A DNA stretch of 64,000 nt, taken from Chryseobacterium camelliae (lineage in GTDB: Bacteria; Bacteroidota; Bacteroidia; Flavobacteriales; Weeksellaceae). Numbering within the stretch: the stretch's first letter is position 1; every line of letters starts with the position of its first letter. The translations under genes and the position numbers were made by a program. Where the stretch lies: NCBI RefSeq assembly GCF_002770595.1, contig NZ_CP022986.1, positions 3,348,001 through 3,412,000 on the forward strand. The letters are read 5' to 3'. The notes under the pieces were generated by a model that worked only from the letters and a program-made list of their open reading frames with translations, was not told the origin of the DNA and did no database searches. This document shows positions 49,621 to 57,637 of this stretch, piece after piece.

Positions 49621-50029
49621 TAGATAATTGGTTGGGGTTTTCTCCGGTAACCGGAAAATGTTTCTTCAGTTCAAGTCCGGTTTTTAGGATGGCACTTTCC
49701 AGTGCTTTGTAATAATTCCCTTTGGCAAACTCTCCAGTAATGTAGTCGTGCAGCTGGTCCCAATAGGATTGTTTTACCTTCTCATGGATGCCGATATCAC
49801 CGATAATGGTCAGGTATTTCTTTTCAAAATTGACATGGAAAAGAACCGCATTTCTGTCGGCAGTATTATTCATGCACAGCCTCCTGAATACTTCGAATGC
49901 TGTCTCCGCATCACGGGTTGAGGTATTGGAATCAATATGCACCCGGATTTCGCCCGTGGAATGTTCTTCCGCCGACTGAATAGCTTCCACAAGGGAAGCT
50001 ATCTGATGATGGGTTAAAAAACTTTTCAT
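49601..50029 (-). CDS. TPM-domain protein, soluble
   Basis: 142 residues comprising one TPM domain without signal peptide or helix: ASLVEAIQSAEEHSTGEIRV, FEVFRRLCMNNTADRNAVLF, YLTIIGDIGIHEKVKQSYWD. The start codon overlaps the lemA stop by one base, and its 3' end overlaps the next TPM gene, so the three genes are translationally coupled. Confidence 0.88.
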   Translation of the reverse strand: MKSFLTHHQIASLVEAIQSAEEHSTGEIRVHIDSNTSTRDAETAFEVFRRLCMNNTADRNAVLFHVNFEKKYLTIIGDIGIHEKVKQSYWDQLHDYITGEFAKGNYYKALESAILKTGLELKKHFPVTGENPNQLSNEITFS

Positions 50030-50637
50030 TATTCTGAGAAGACTTCAGGAGCCTTTTCAGCACCTGCATCTGCTTTGAAGTATGGTTTCTCTTTGAAATT
50101 GGTGAAGTTGGCCAGGATATTATTCGGGAATTTTTTAATCGTCGTATTGTATTCCTGTGCTGCTGCGTTATAATATACTGTTTCGGTCCTGATGCTGTTT
50201 TCAATAGCGGTATACTCCCTTTGGAAGTTGATGTACTGCTGGTCTGCTTTCAGGTTAGGATAGGATTCCACCACAGCCATCAGCCTGCTGAGTGCTCCTG
50301 ACAATTCTCCCTGCGCTGCCTGGAATTTCGCAAGGTCCTGCTGCGTCATATTCGTAGGGTCAATGTTGATAGAAGTTGCTTTAGAACGGGCTTCCACAAC
50401 TTTCGTCAGGGTTTCCTGCTCAAATTTCGAGTATGATTTTACTGTTCTTTCAAGATTCGGGATGAGGTTGGCTCTTTTCTGGTATACCGTTTCCACGTTA
50501 GACCATTTGGTATTCACGTTCTGTTCCTGGGTTACAAAATTATTGTAGCCGCTTTTACCCCAGAAGAAAAGAATCACAACAATTACAACCAGTGCAATTC
50601 CGATAGTTCCTGCACTCAGGCAGCCTTTATTTTTCAT
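50029..50637 (-). CDS. lemA: LemA family protein
   Basis: 202 residues. A short cytosolic N-terminus and one membrane helix (about 10-27, IGIALVVIVVILFFWG) are followed by the LemA helical bundle: YNNFVTQEQNVNTKWSNVET, RANLIPNLERTVKSYSKFEQ and AYNTTIKKFPNNILA-type sequence. It is the first gene of a lemA-TPM-TPM operon that is common in Bacteroidota. The molecular role of LemA is unknown. Confidence 0.93.
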   Translation of the reverse strand: MKNKGCLSAGTIGIALVVIVVILFFWGKSGYNNFVTQEQNVNTKWSNVETVYQKRANLIPNLERTVKSYSKFEQETLTKVVEARSKATSINIDPTNMTQQDLAKFQAAQGELSGALSRLMAVVESYPNLKADQQYINFQREYTAIENSIRTETVYYNAAAQEYNTTIKKFPNNILANFTNFKEKPYFKADAGAEKAPEVFSE

Positions 50638-50668
50638 AGTTTATATTTTTTAAAAACCTTGTGTCAAC

Positions 50669-50676
50669 CAAATATA
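50669..50676 (-). promoter_or_regulatory. -7 box of lemA
   Basis: Minus-strand TATATTTG, exact match, 31 bp before the lemA start codon; divergent from the folA box 12 bp away. Confidence 0.55.
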
Positions 50677-50688
50677 CAAATTATGTGC

Positions 50689-50696
50689 TAATTTTG
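50689..50696 (+). promoter_or_regulatory. -7 box of folA
   Basis: TAATTTTG, exact match, 15 bp before the ATG at 50712. It excludes the upstream GTG at 50661 as a start. Confidence 0.6.
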
Positions 50697-50711
50697 CAGA
50701 AAATTATTTTA

Positions 50712-51212
50712 ATGGTAACAATGGTGGTCGCAATGGGAGACAGCAATGAGATTGGATTCAAAAACCAGCTGCTGTGGCATCTTCCCAAAGATTTGAAACA
50801 TTTTAAAGAAATAACTTCCGGCCATCCGGTCATTATGGGCAGGAAAACCTATGAAAGCATCGGTAAACCGCTCCCGAACCGCACCAATATTATTGTTTCC
50901 GGAAAAAAGGACTGGTTTGAAGAAGGCGTACTGATTGTAGGCAGCATTAAAGAAGCGGTAAAGTTTGCCAAAAAGATCGATGAAGACGTATTCATCATCG
51001 GGGGCGGTAAAATCTATGAGCAGACGATGCAGGTTGCCGACAGGATTGAAGTAACCAAAGTGAACGGCAGCTTCGAGGCAGATACATTTTTTCCTGAGAT
51101 TGACGGGAAGATGTGGCTGAAAACTGATGAGTCCTGCTTTGAGGCAGATGAGAAGCATGCCTACAGCTTCTGCTTTCAGACTTTTGAAAAAATCAAAACC
51201 GAAGAACTCTAG
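50712..51212 (+). CDS. folA: Dihydrofolate reductase
   Basis: 166 residues from ATG 50712 (a second ATG at 50721 is possible). Key elements: VVAMGDSNEIGFKNQLLWHL, the catalytic acid Asp27 in LPKDLKHFKE, the NADPH loop VIMGRKTYESIG and GGGKIYEQTM. It reduces dihydrofolate to tetrahydrofolate in the cytoplasm. thyA is not adjacent. The next gene, a DUF2892-type membrane protein, has its own promoter. Confidence 0.96.
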   Translation: MVTMVVAMGDSNEIGFKNQLLWHLPKDLKHFKEITSGHPVIMGRKTYESIGKPLPNRTNIIVSGKKDWFEEGVLIVGSIKEAVKFAKKIDEDVFIIGGGKIYEQTMQVADRIEVTKVNGSFEADTFFPEIDGKMWLKTDESCFEADEKHAYSFCFQTFEKIKTEEL

Positions 51213-51254
51213 AATTCCGGCTGGCAAGCACTAGCTTCTAAGGACTAAATTATT

Positions 51255-51262
51255 TATCTTTG
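51255..51262 (+). promoter_or_regulatory. -7 box of the DUF2892-type gene
   Basis: TATCTTTG, exact match, 18 bp before the ATG. Confidence 0.55.
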
Positions 51263-51280
51263 CAATTCTAAATTTTAACA

Positions 51281-51847
51281 ATGAACAAATACATAAAAAT
51301 CGCCATTGCCGCAGTTCTGATCCTGACGGGACTTTCTATGATGATCTTTACCAGAAACCTGGGCTGGGGAATCGTGATTTTCCTGCTGGCTGCAGTGCCG
51401 ATCCTCCTTTTCTTCAAAAACGAATACATCCTGCTTGCCTTCTGGCAGCTCAGAAAGCAGAATATGGAAAAAGCAGGGGAATGGCTGAAAGGAATCACCA
51501 ACTATAAGGCTCAGCTCCATCAATCCCAGTACGGATATTTTCATTACCTGCAGGGCCTGACTTTGGCACAGGAACACCCTACAAAAGTAGAACCCCTGAT
51601 GAGAAAAGCCCTTGAATATGGACTGAATATGAAGCACGACAGGGCTATGGCTACCTTAAACCTTGCGGCTGCGGCCATTTCCAAAGGGAGAAGGCAGGAA
51701 GGGCAGAAGCTGCTTGATGAAGCTAAAAGGCTCGACAGCGCAGGCATGATGACTGATCAGATCAAAATGATGAAAGACCAGATGAAGATGCCGACCATGC
51801 AGAAGCATATGCACAATCCTAATATGAGGAACAGAGGGAAATTCTAA
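51281..51847 (+). CDS. Membrane protein with two helices and a tetratricopeptide-like region
   Basis: 188 residues. Two adjacent helices (YIKIAIAAVLILTGLSMM and WGIVIFLLAAVPILLFF) open the protein. A helical region (about 50-150) follows, with TPR-like spacing (YFHYLQGLTLAQEHPTKVEP, MATLNLAAAAISKGRRQEGQ), then a Met/Lys-rich tail (QIKMMKDQMKMPTMQ). The N-terminal part resembles DUF2892. Function unknown; probably an inner-membrane scaffold. Confidence 0.75.
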   Translation: MNKYIKIAIAAVLILTGLSMMIFTRNLGWGIVIFLLAAVPILLFFKNEYILLAFWQLRKQNMEKAGEWLKGITNYKAQLHQSQYGYFHYLQGLTLAQEHPTKVEPLMRKALEYGLNMKHDRAMATLNLAAAAISKGRRQEGQKLLDEAKRLDSAGMMTDQIKMMKDQMKMPTMQKHMHNPNMRNRGKF

Positions 51848-51871
51848 TTCAGGAATTGACTATACAATACA

Positions 51872-51903
51872 AAAGCATCTGAACAGATCAGATGCTTTTT
51901 TTA
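51872..51903. terminator. Terminator after the DUF2892-type gene
   Basis: Perfect 10-bp arms AAAGCATCTG and CAGATGCTTT, then seven T; it also lies at the end of the convergent TRIC gene. Confidence 0.85.
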
Positions 51904-51913
51904 TGATATTAAC

Positions 51914-52546
51914 CTACATTTCAGCATTATGGTCGTATCCGTAGAATTTGGGGATCTGCCAGTGGTATTTTACAGCCAGCGTACGTATGGCTACAATCAG
52001 GAGGATGGTGAAAATCTGAATAAATGTATAGGTAAAGGAACTGAATTTCGTCATCAGCAAAAAAGCAGATCCGCCGACAATGCAGGCAGTAGCGTAAATT
52101 TCTTTCCTGAAGATCAATGGAATCCTATTGAGCAGGATGTCCCGTATAATTCCCCCGAAACAGCCCGTAATGGTTCCCAGTCCTATACAGATCAGAGGAT
52201 GGATGTCTGCATGCAGTCCCTTCTGGACACCAATGATGGTGAATAATCCCAACCCGAAACTGTCAAAGATAAACAGCGTAACCTGGAAGTTTTTTTCCAG
52301 GGATTTAAAAATCATGGTGAAAATGCTTGTCGCCAGGATAATGACGCAGGTAAACAGGTCATGCATCCAGAATACAGGAATGTCCAGCAGCAGGTCCCGT
52401 ACGGTTCCGCCTCCCACAGAGGTCACGAAGGCAATAATCAGCACCCCGAAAGGATCCAGCCGTTTCTGCATGGCGGCAAAACTCCCCGACATGGAAAAGG
52501 AAATGGTTCCAAGGACTTCTATGGCAAAATTGAACTGTTCGTGCAT
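51914..52546 (-). CDS. TRIC-type cation channel family protein (UPF0126/YicG)
   Basis: 210 residues with seven membrane helices in two inverted halves, each with the glycine-rich motif of the TRIC/UPF0126 family: ISFSMSGSFAAMQKRLDPFG with VTSVGGGTVRDLLL in the first, IGVQKGLHADIHP with TITGCFGGIIRDILL in the second. Prokaryotic TRIC proteins are potassium-permeable channels; some family members are linked to glycine uptake. The exact ion or solute is not known here. Confidence 0.92.
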   Translation of the reverse strand: MHEQFNFAIEVLGTISFSMSGSFAAMQKRLDPFGVLIIAFVTSVGGGTVRDLLLDIPVFWMHDLFTCVIILATSIFTMIFKSLEKNFQVTLFIFDSFGLGLFTIIGVQKGLHADIHPLICIGLGTITGCFGGIIRDILLNRIPLIFRKEIYATACIVGGSAFLLMTKFSSFTYTFIQIFTILLIVAIRTLAVKYHWQIPKFYGYDHNAEM

Positions 52547-52567
52547 TTTTTATGAATGATGAATGAT

Positions 52568-52624
52568 AATTGATGAATGATTTTTTTACTGTATATATCA
52601 ATCATCATTTATCAATCATCAATT
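52568..52624. repeat. Imperfect inverted repeat of ATGAATGAT words
   Basis: AATTGATGAATGAT (52568-52581) pairs with ATCAATCATCAATT (52611-52624), 13 of 14 bases. It lies just after coaD on the minus strand and may end its transcript. Same word family as 12060-12500. Confidence 0.55.
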
Positions 52625-52630
52625 ATTTAT

Positions 52631-53098
52631 TTAGTGTTTCTCAATTCTCACCGAATCCGGGACCAGCAGCTCATATTCTCCGCCGTGATTGAGGATTTCC
52701 CGGACGATGCTGCTGCTGATGAATGATTTTCCGGAGGAGGTCAGCAGGAAAACCGTTTCCAGTTTTTTATGGGCGAGCGTCCTGTTGGTATGGGCAATGG
52801 CTTTTTCAAATTCGAAATCCGCCGGATTCCTCAGGCCTCGGATAATATATTGTGCATCCTTTTCAAAACAGTAATCGACGGTAAGTCCTTCGAAATAATC
52901 CACTTCCACATTAGGAAATTCGGCAACGGAATTCTGGATGAATTCCATTCTTTTTTCCAGCGGGAACATGTATTTTTTCTGGGAATTCTGCCCGATCGCT
53001 ATAATCAGCTTATCGAAAAGCGGGGCTGCCCGTTCTATGATATCGTAATGTCCTAAAGTAATAGGATCAAACGATCCCGGAAAAACAGCAATTTTCAT
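52631..53098 (-). CDS. coaD: Phosphopantetheine adenylyltransferase
   Basis: 155 residues, normal length. The nucleotidyltransferase signature TxGH (TLGH, 14-17) in FPGSFDPITLGHYDII and the ISSSIVREI motif near 130 are present, as is RGLRNPADFEFE. It transfers AMP to 4'-phosphopantetheine, the penultimate step of CoA synthesis. Its start lies about 100 bp from the ddl stop. Confidence 0.96.
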   Translation of the reverse strand: MKIAVFPGSFDPITLGHYDIIERAAPLFDKLIIAIGQNSQKKYMFPLEKRMEFIQNSVAEFPNVEVDYFEGLTVDYCFEKDAQYIIRGLRNPADFEFEKAIAHTNRTLAHKKLETVFLLTSSGKSFISSSIVREILNHGGEYELLVPDSVRIEKH

Positions 53099-53198
53099 GC
53101 GCAGTATTTATAGATTACAAGTTATGAATAATGAAGGAAAAATCCGGCCATCCGTTAGCATAGGCAACGGATTTAATTTCCGAACTTTTTTAAATACT

Positions 53199-54191
53199 TT
53201 ATTTTTGATTCTTATGTAAAGCTTTTTCAACTTCATTTCCGCACAGGTCAGCAATGGAAATCCCATAATGCCGTGCCTGCTGCGGCAGGATGCTTGCAGG
53301 GGAAAATCCCGGATTGGTATTCATCTCCAGCATGTAGGGAATACCATCCATTAAAATGAACTCACTTCGGGAAAAACCGCTCATGCCAAGCGAGTCGTAG
53401 GCTTTTTTGGAAATATCTTCCACCCGTTGACGGGTTTCCTCGTCAATCCTGGCCGGAGTGATTTCTTCGGAAGCGCCTTCATATTTTGCTGCATAATCGA
53501 AGAACTCATTTTTAGGGACGATTTCTGTGATGCCGAGCACAACGGTTTCATCTTTGAAGTCTACTACACCTACAGAGACTTCCATTCCGTCCAGAAAACT
53601 TTCAATCAGGATTTCATGGTCTTCTTTAAAGGCTACTTCAGTCGCCGGCAGCAGTTCAGCAAGTTCTTTTACTTTTGAAATACCCAGTGAAGAACCGGAT
53701 TGGTTCGGCTTAACGAATACCGGAAGCCCAAGCTCACGGATGATCTCTTCTGCATTGATGGTTTCCCCTTTTCTGAGGTAGATGCTTTTTGCAGAAGGAA
53801 TGCCATATTTCGACAGTACGGCAAGGGTGTCTTTTTTATTGAAGGTCAGCGCACTCTGGTAAAAATCGCAACCGGTATATACCTGGCCGATAGCATCCCA
53901 GTAGGCCTGCAAAACGCCGTTTTCGCCGGGTGCCCCATGGATGATATTGAAGCAGACATCAAACTTCATATGCTGTCCCGAACTGAGTGTAACTGAAAAG
54001 TCCCCTTTATGGATCGGGAGCTTCTGACCTTGTTCATCCAGGAAATACCATTCATCTTTAAGAATAACCACTTTGTAGACATCGTAAAGACCTCTGTCTA
54101 AAGAATCGTAGATCAACTGTCCGCTTTTAAGAGAAACCACATATTCGTCAGAGTGGCCTCCCATTACTACGGCAACGCTTTTTTTGCTCAT
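53199..54191 (-). CDS. ddl: D-alanine--D-alanine ligase
   Basis: 330 residues in the ATP-grasp fold. Visible are the N-terminal VVMGGHSDEYVVSLKSG, the ATP-grasp lysine strand LPVFVKPNQSGSSLGISKV, the acidic EILIESFLDGMEVSVGVVD and the metal site EMNTNPGFSP with the downstream serine. It makes the D-Ala-D-Ala dipeptide for peptidoglycan. The PASTA protein is transcribed divergently. Confidence 0.96.
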   Translation of the reverse strand: MSKKSVAVVMGGHSDEYVVSLKSGQLIYDSLDRGLYDVYKVVILKDEWYFLDEQGQKLPIHKGDFSVTLSSGQHMKFDVCFNIIHGAPGENGVLQAYWDAIGQVYTGCDFYQSALTFNKKDTLAVLSKYGIPSAKSIYLRKGETINAEEIIRELGLPVFVKPNQSGSSLGISKVKELAELLPATEVAFKEDHEILIESFLDGMEVSVGVVDFKDETVVLGITEIVPKNEFFDYAAKYEGASEEITPARIDEETRQRVEDISKKAYDSLGMSGFSRSEFILMDGIPYMLEMNTNPGFSPASILPQQARHYGISIADLCGNEVEKALHKNQK

Positions 54192-54211
54192 AATACTGTC
54201 ATATCAATGAG

Positions 54212-54219
54212 CAAATTTA
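54212..54219 (-). promoter_or_regulatory. -7 box of ddl
   Basis: Minus-strand TAAATTTG, exact match, 20 bp before the start codon. Confidence 0.55.
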
Positions 54220-54311
54220 ATGATTTTACCTAATGCAATAGAGCACGCCGGTAAATTTTGGGACGAAAAATGAAATGTGGCAAAGAAAAACTGCAATATA
54301 AAATTATTGGT

Positions 54312-54319
54312 TATCTTTG
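54312..54319 (+). promoter_or_regulatory. -7 box of the PASTA gene
   Basis: TATCTTTG, exact match, 25 bp before the ATG; no clear -33 box. Confidence 0.55.
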
Positions 54320-54344
54320 CTGCTATAATTAAAGTATTTTAAGT

Positions 54345-55448
54345 ATGCTTAAATCACTTTTCAACTGGAGAGTTTTACTGAACTTATTATTGGCGATCGG
54401 AGTTTTTGTGGGGCTGATATGGCTTACATTCCGCTGGCTGGAATACCATACCAATCACGGAGAAGAAATGCCGGTTCCCAATGTCGTTAATAAATCCGTT
54501 TATGAAGCTGTTCAGATCCTGGAAGATGCAGGGCTGGAGTATGAAGTGGACAGTGCCAAATATGACCCTAAATACAAGCCGCTTCAGGTTCTTAAAATGT
54601 CACCTTCCGCAGGTTCGCGGGTTAAATATGAACGTGCGATCCAGTTAATGGTAAACCCTAAATTCTGGGCTCCGGTAGCGATTCCGGATGTGGTAAACAA
54701 ATATTCAGGACTTGCCTTCCAGAGGCTGGACCAGGTAGGACTAAAAATCGGGGATACCATCTTTGAGCCGAGCATCCAGAAAGATGCGGTTCTCAGGATC
54801 CTTTACAAAGGAAATCCAATTAAGCCGGGATCTCTTGTGCCCAGGTTCTCTATGGTGGATGTTGTCGTAGGTTCCGGACCGATGAGGAATATTTCTATTC
54901 CGAATATAGTAGGGCTTACCGTGAAAGAAGCAAGATCCGTCATCGCCAGAAGCCTTTTTGAGGTGGGTCTGGTAGATCACGAAGACGGAGGCAGGGATGA
55001 ATCAGATATTATTTATTACCAGGATCCGGCGTCAGGAGATATGAGGGACCAGGGAATGCAGATCGATCTTTGGGCCAGTAAGAAAACCCCGGCTGAGCTG
55101 AGGGACAAAATAGAACAGCTCAACGCTACATACCGAATGAAGGTGGATACCGGGCTGCCGCCAATCCAGTACCAGGAAATTCCTGCCCATCAGGAACCCA
55201 CCTATGAACCTGTAACACCGGCTCCGGCTCCGAGAAGAGAAGTCCCTAAAGTAACTGAGCCAGCTGCAAAGACGGAAACGCCCAAAACAGGAACTTCCAG
55301 GCCGGCCGGAACATCAGAGAACAATAAACCGAAGACCACGGCAAATACCGGAGGAAATTCCGGAAACAATACATCAGCAGCGAAAACGGCTTCTTCATCA
55401 CAGCAGCCTTCACAAAAGCAAAAGCCTAAAAAAGTAGTTGTAGAATAA
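54345..55448 (+). CDS. Membrane-anchored PASTA-domain protein
   Basis: 367 residues. One N-terminal membrane helix (VLLNLLLAIGVFVGLIWLTF, about 10-29) anchors three consecutive PASTA domains (about 43-108, 113-180 and 184-248; openings VPNVVNKSVYEAVQILEDAG, IPDVVNKYSGLAFQRLDQVG, IPNIVGLTVKEARSV). A Pro/Thr/Lys-rich disordered tail (about 275-367) follows. PASTA domains bind peptidoglycan or mediate cell-wall contacts; there is no kinase or penicillin-binding domain here. The neighbouring divergent ddl fits an envelope role. Confidence 0.9.
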   Translation: MLKSLFNWRVLLNLLLAIGVFVGLIWLTFRWLEYHTNHGEEMPVPNVVNKSVYEAVQILEDAGLEYEVDSAKYDPKYKPLQVLKMSPSAGSRVKYERAIQLMVNPKFWAPVAIPDVVNKYSGLAFQRLDQVGLKIGDTIFEPSIQKDAVLRILYKGNPIKPGSLVPRFSMVDVVVGSGPMRNISIPNIVGLTVKEARSVIARSLFEVGLVDHEDGGRDESDIIYYQDPASGDMRDQGMQIDLWASKKTPAELRDKIEQLNATYRMKVDTGLPPIQYQEIPAHQEPTYEPVTPAPAPRREVPKVTEPAAKTETPKTGTSRPAGTSENNKPKTTANTGGNSGNNTSAAKTASSSQQPSQKQKPKKVVVE

Positions 55449-55470
55449 ACGCTGCCGGCTAAATTTAATC

Positions 55471-55504
55471 AAAGGCTTCAACTGCATTCTGTTGAAGCCT
55501 TTTG
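55471..55504 (+). terminator. Terminator after the PASTA gene
   Basis: Perfect 12-bp arms AAAGGCTTCAAC and GTTGAAGCCTTT with an 8-base loop. It lies only 18 bp before the rluD-like start, so that gene needs its own promoter or readthrough. Confidence 0.8.
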
Positions 55505-55521
55505 TGTAAAATACCAGTAAA

Positions 55522-56586
55522 ATGACTGAAGATAACGAAGATTTTTTAGAAGAGGAATTATCAGACCCAGGATATATAGATATTGATGAGGAAAATAAAG
55601 GCCTGTATGAACATCTTAATATTAGCGTAGATAAAAACCAGGAGCCACTCCGGATTGATAAGTTCCTGCTGATTTACCGCCAGAACTCATCCAGGAATAA
55701 AATCTCACAGACCTGCCGTGCGGGCAACGTGGTGGTGAACGGCAACGCCGTAAAGCAGAATTACCGCGTAAAACCCGGAGACCAGATCTCTGTGCTGCTG
55801 GCACATCCTCCGCGGGAAAATGTGATCATCCCTCAGGATATTCCTATCAATATCATTTATGAGGATGACGACCTTGTGGTGGTGGATAAAGAAGCCGGAA
55901 TGGTCGTGCATCCGGGATTCGGGAACTGGGACGGAACATTGGTGAATGCATTGGCGTACCATTTTGAAAAGAACAATGAGAAATCTGACCTGGACAGGGT
56001 AGGACTTGTCCACAGGATTGACAAGGATACTTCCGGCCTGCTGGTCATCGCCAAAACTGAGTATGCGCTGAGCTTTCTGGCCAAGCAATTCTTTAACCGT
56101 ACGACCAAGAGGCTGTACTGGGCTTTCGTGTGGGGAAATATGCAGGAGGATGAAGGAACGATCCGGGGACACATCGGGCGGCACCCTAAAAACAGGATGC
56201 AGATGTCCGTTTATGAAGACGGTAGCCAGGGAAAACATGCCGTTACCCATTACAAAGTACTGGAGCGTTTCCGTTACATGACCTGGGTAGAATGTAAGCT
56301 GGAAACAGGGCGTACACACCAGATCAGGGCGCACTTCAGGCACATTGGCCATACACTGTTCAATGATGAACGGTATGAAGGCCATACGCCGTTGCGGGGC
56401 GTTAATCTCCCAAAGTACAGGCAGTTCATTAAAAATGTATTTGAAATCCTGCCCAGGCATGCGCTTCATGCCCACACTTTAGGGTTTATTCATCCTACCA
56501 CAAAAAAGGAATTATATTTCGAGAGTCCAATGCCGCAAGATATGGCGGATGCTGTAAAAAAATGGAGAAATTATTTGGAAAACTAA
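55522..56586 (+). CDS. rluD: RluA/RluD family pseudouridine synthase
   Basis: 354 residues. An acidic N-terminal extension (EDNEDFLEEELSD) precedes an S4 RNA-binding domain (about 45-95, RIDKFLLIYRQNSSRNKISQ). The catalytic domain has the nucleophile Asp167 in HRIDKDTSGLLVIAKT and the downstream motif GRTHQIRAHF. RluD makes pseudouridines 1911, 1915 and 1917 in 23S helix 69; the S4 domain and extension favour RluD over RluA, but paralogues cannot be separated with certainty. Confidence 0.9.
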   Translation: MTEDNEDFLEEELSDPGYIDIDEENKGLYEHLNISVDKNQEPLRIDKFLLIYRQNSSRNKISQTCRAGNVVVNGNAVKQNYRVKPGDQISVLLAHPPRENVIIPQDIPINIIYEDDDLVVVDKEAGMVVHPGFGNWDGTLVNALAYHFEKNNEKSDLDRVGLVHRIDKDTSGLLVIAKTEYALSFLAKQFFNRTTKRLYWAFVWGNMQEDEGTIRGHIGRHPKNRMQMSVYEDGSQGKHAVTHYKVLERFRYMTWVECKLETGRTHQIRAHFRHIGHTLFNDERYEGHTPLRGVNLPKYRQFIKNVFEILPRHALHAHTLGFIHPTTKKELYFESPMPQDMADAVKKWRNYLEN

Positions 56587-56606
56587 AAATATATTGAGAA
56601 TTTTTT

Positions 56607-56614
56607 TATATTTG
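56607..56614 (+). promoter_or_regulatory. -7 box of the PorP/SprF gene
   Basis: TATATTTG, exact match, 23 bp before the ATG. Confidence 0.5.
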
Positions 56615-56637
56615 TTGAATTGAAATCAAGATTTGTT

Positions 56638-57588
56638 ATGAGAAAACTATATGCTATCGTATGTTTAGCTCTTTTGTCAAATGCATACAAAGCACAAGAA
56701 ACATTACCATACTATCAACAATATCTTTTGGATGGTGAGTTTCTGTTCAACCCGGCACAATACGGAAAAACAGATTACGTTCAGCTCAACCTCAACTATC
56801 AGCAGCAATTTACCAAGTTCAGCGAATCTCCTAATGTACAGTCTGTAGGGATCAATGCGAATATTTTTGATAGGGTTGGAGCGGGTATTTCTGTGTTCAG
56901 GGACAGCAACGGACCTATTTCTGCGGGAGGTATTACAGCGGGTGCTTCATATTTTATTCCTCTTAGCAGCGAAGGAGACAGAAAAGACCAGTTCTCTTTC
57001 GGTACGAGCGTTAGCTTTTACAACATGAATTTTGATTATTCCAAAATCAATACTGAAGATGCTTCCGATCCTTTATTACAGGGAAGCGAAAGCAATATCT
57101 TCATGGCCTATGCCAACTTCGGGGTGGCGGCAACCTACAGGAATATCTTTGCCGGGGTTTCCGTGAACGATATCGCCCTTACCAATGACGAATCGATCAT
57201 CAACGGACGTGAGCCTTCGCCAATCAAGTTTTTCTTAAATTTAGGATATGACTGGCACTTCGCAGACAATATGTACGTTACTCCGTCTGCATTGATCAAC
57301 CTGAATACGAATTCTACGAGAACGATTGACTATAATCTAATGGCTACGTTCTTTAATGATATCAACTCATTCTCTTTCGGGGTGAACTACAGATCTGTTC
57401 AGAACAGGTTCGACAGCCAGCAATTGCAGGTAGCACCGGTAGTAAAGGTGAGATTCAACAAATTTATGGTGGGAGCAACCTACAACATCGGGTTATCTGA
57501 TATCCAGCAGTATGGCGGTAACAGCTTTATGATCGGATTAGGATATAACTTTGATAACTTCATTAACCACAGAGGTTATAGATATTAA
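56638..57588 (+). CDS. PorP/SprF family type IX secretion membrane protein
   Basis: 316 residues from ATG 56638; an in-frame TTG at 56620 is less likely because it would extend the signal peptide. The signal peptide (MRKLYAIVCLALLSNAYKAQ) precedes QYLLDGEFLFNPAQYGKTDY, the typical opening of PorP/SprF barrels, and the C-terminus GLSDIQQYGGNSFMIGLGYN is barrel-like. SprF assists surface secretion of SprB-like adhesins. No SprB-type cargo gene is adjacent. Confidence 0.88.
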   Translation: MRKLYAIVCLALLSNAYKAQETLPYYQQYLLDGEFLFNPAQYGKTDYVQLNLNYQQQFTKFSESPNVQSVGINANIFDRVGAGISVFRDSNGPISAGGITAGASYFIPLSSEGDRKDQFSFGTSVSFYNMNFDYSKINTEDASDPLLQGSESNIFMAYANFGVAATYRNIFAGVSVNDIALTNDESIINGREPSPIKFFLNLGYDWHFADNMYVTPSALINLNTNSTRTIDYNLMATFFNDINSFSFGVNYRSVQNRFDSQQLQVAPVVKVRFNKFMVGATYNIGLSDIQQYGGNSFMIGLGYNFDNFINHRGYRY

Positions 57589-57612
57589 TTGATTTAATTT
57601 AAATACATTTGA

Positions 57613-57637
57613 GCTCTGAATTTTCAGGGCTTTTTTT
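57613..57637 (+). terminator. Terminator after the PorP/SprF gene
   Basis: Arms GCTCTG and CAGGGC (one G-T pair) and seven T. The T run ends directly before the hemW start codon at 57638. Confidence 0.7.
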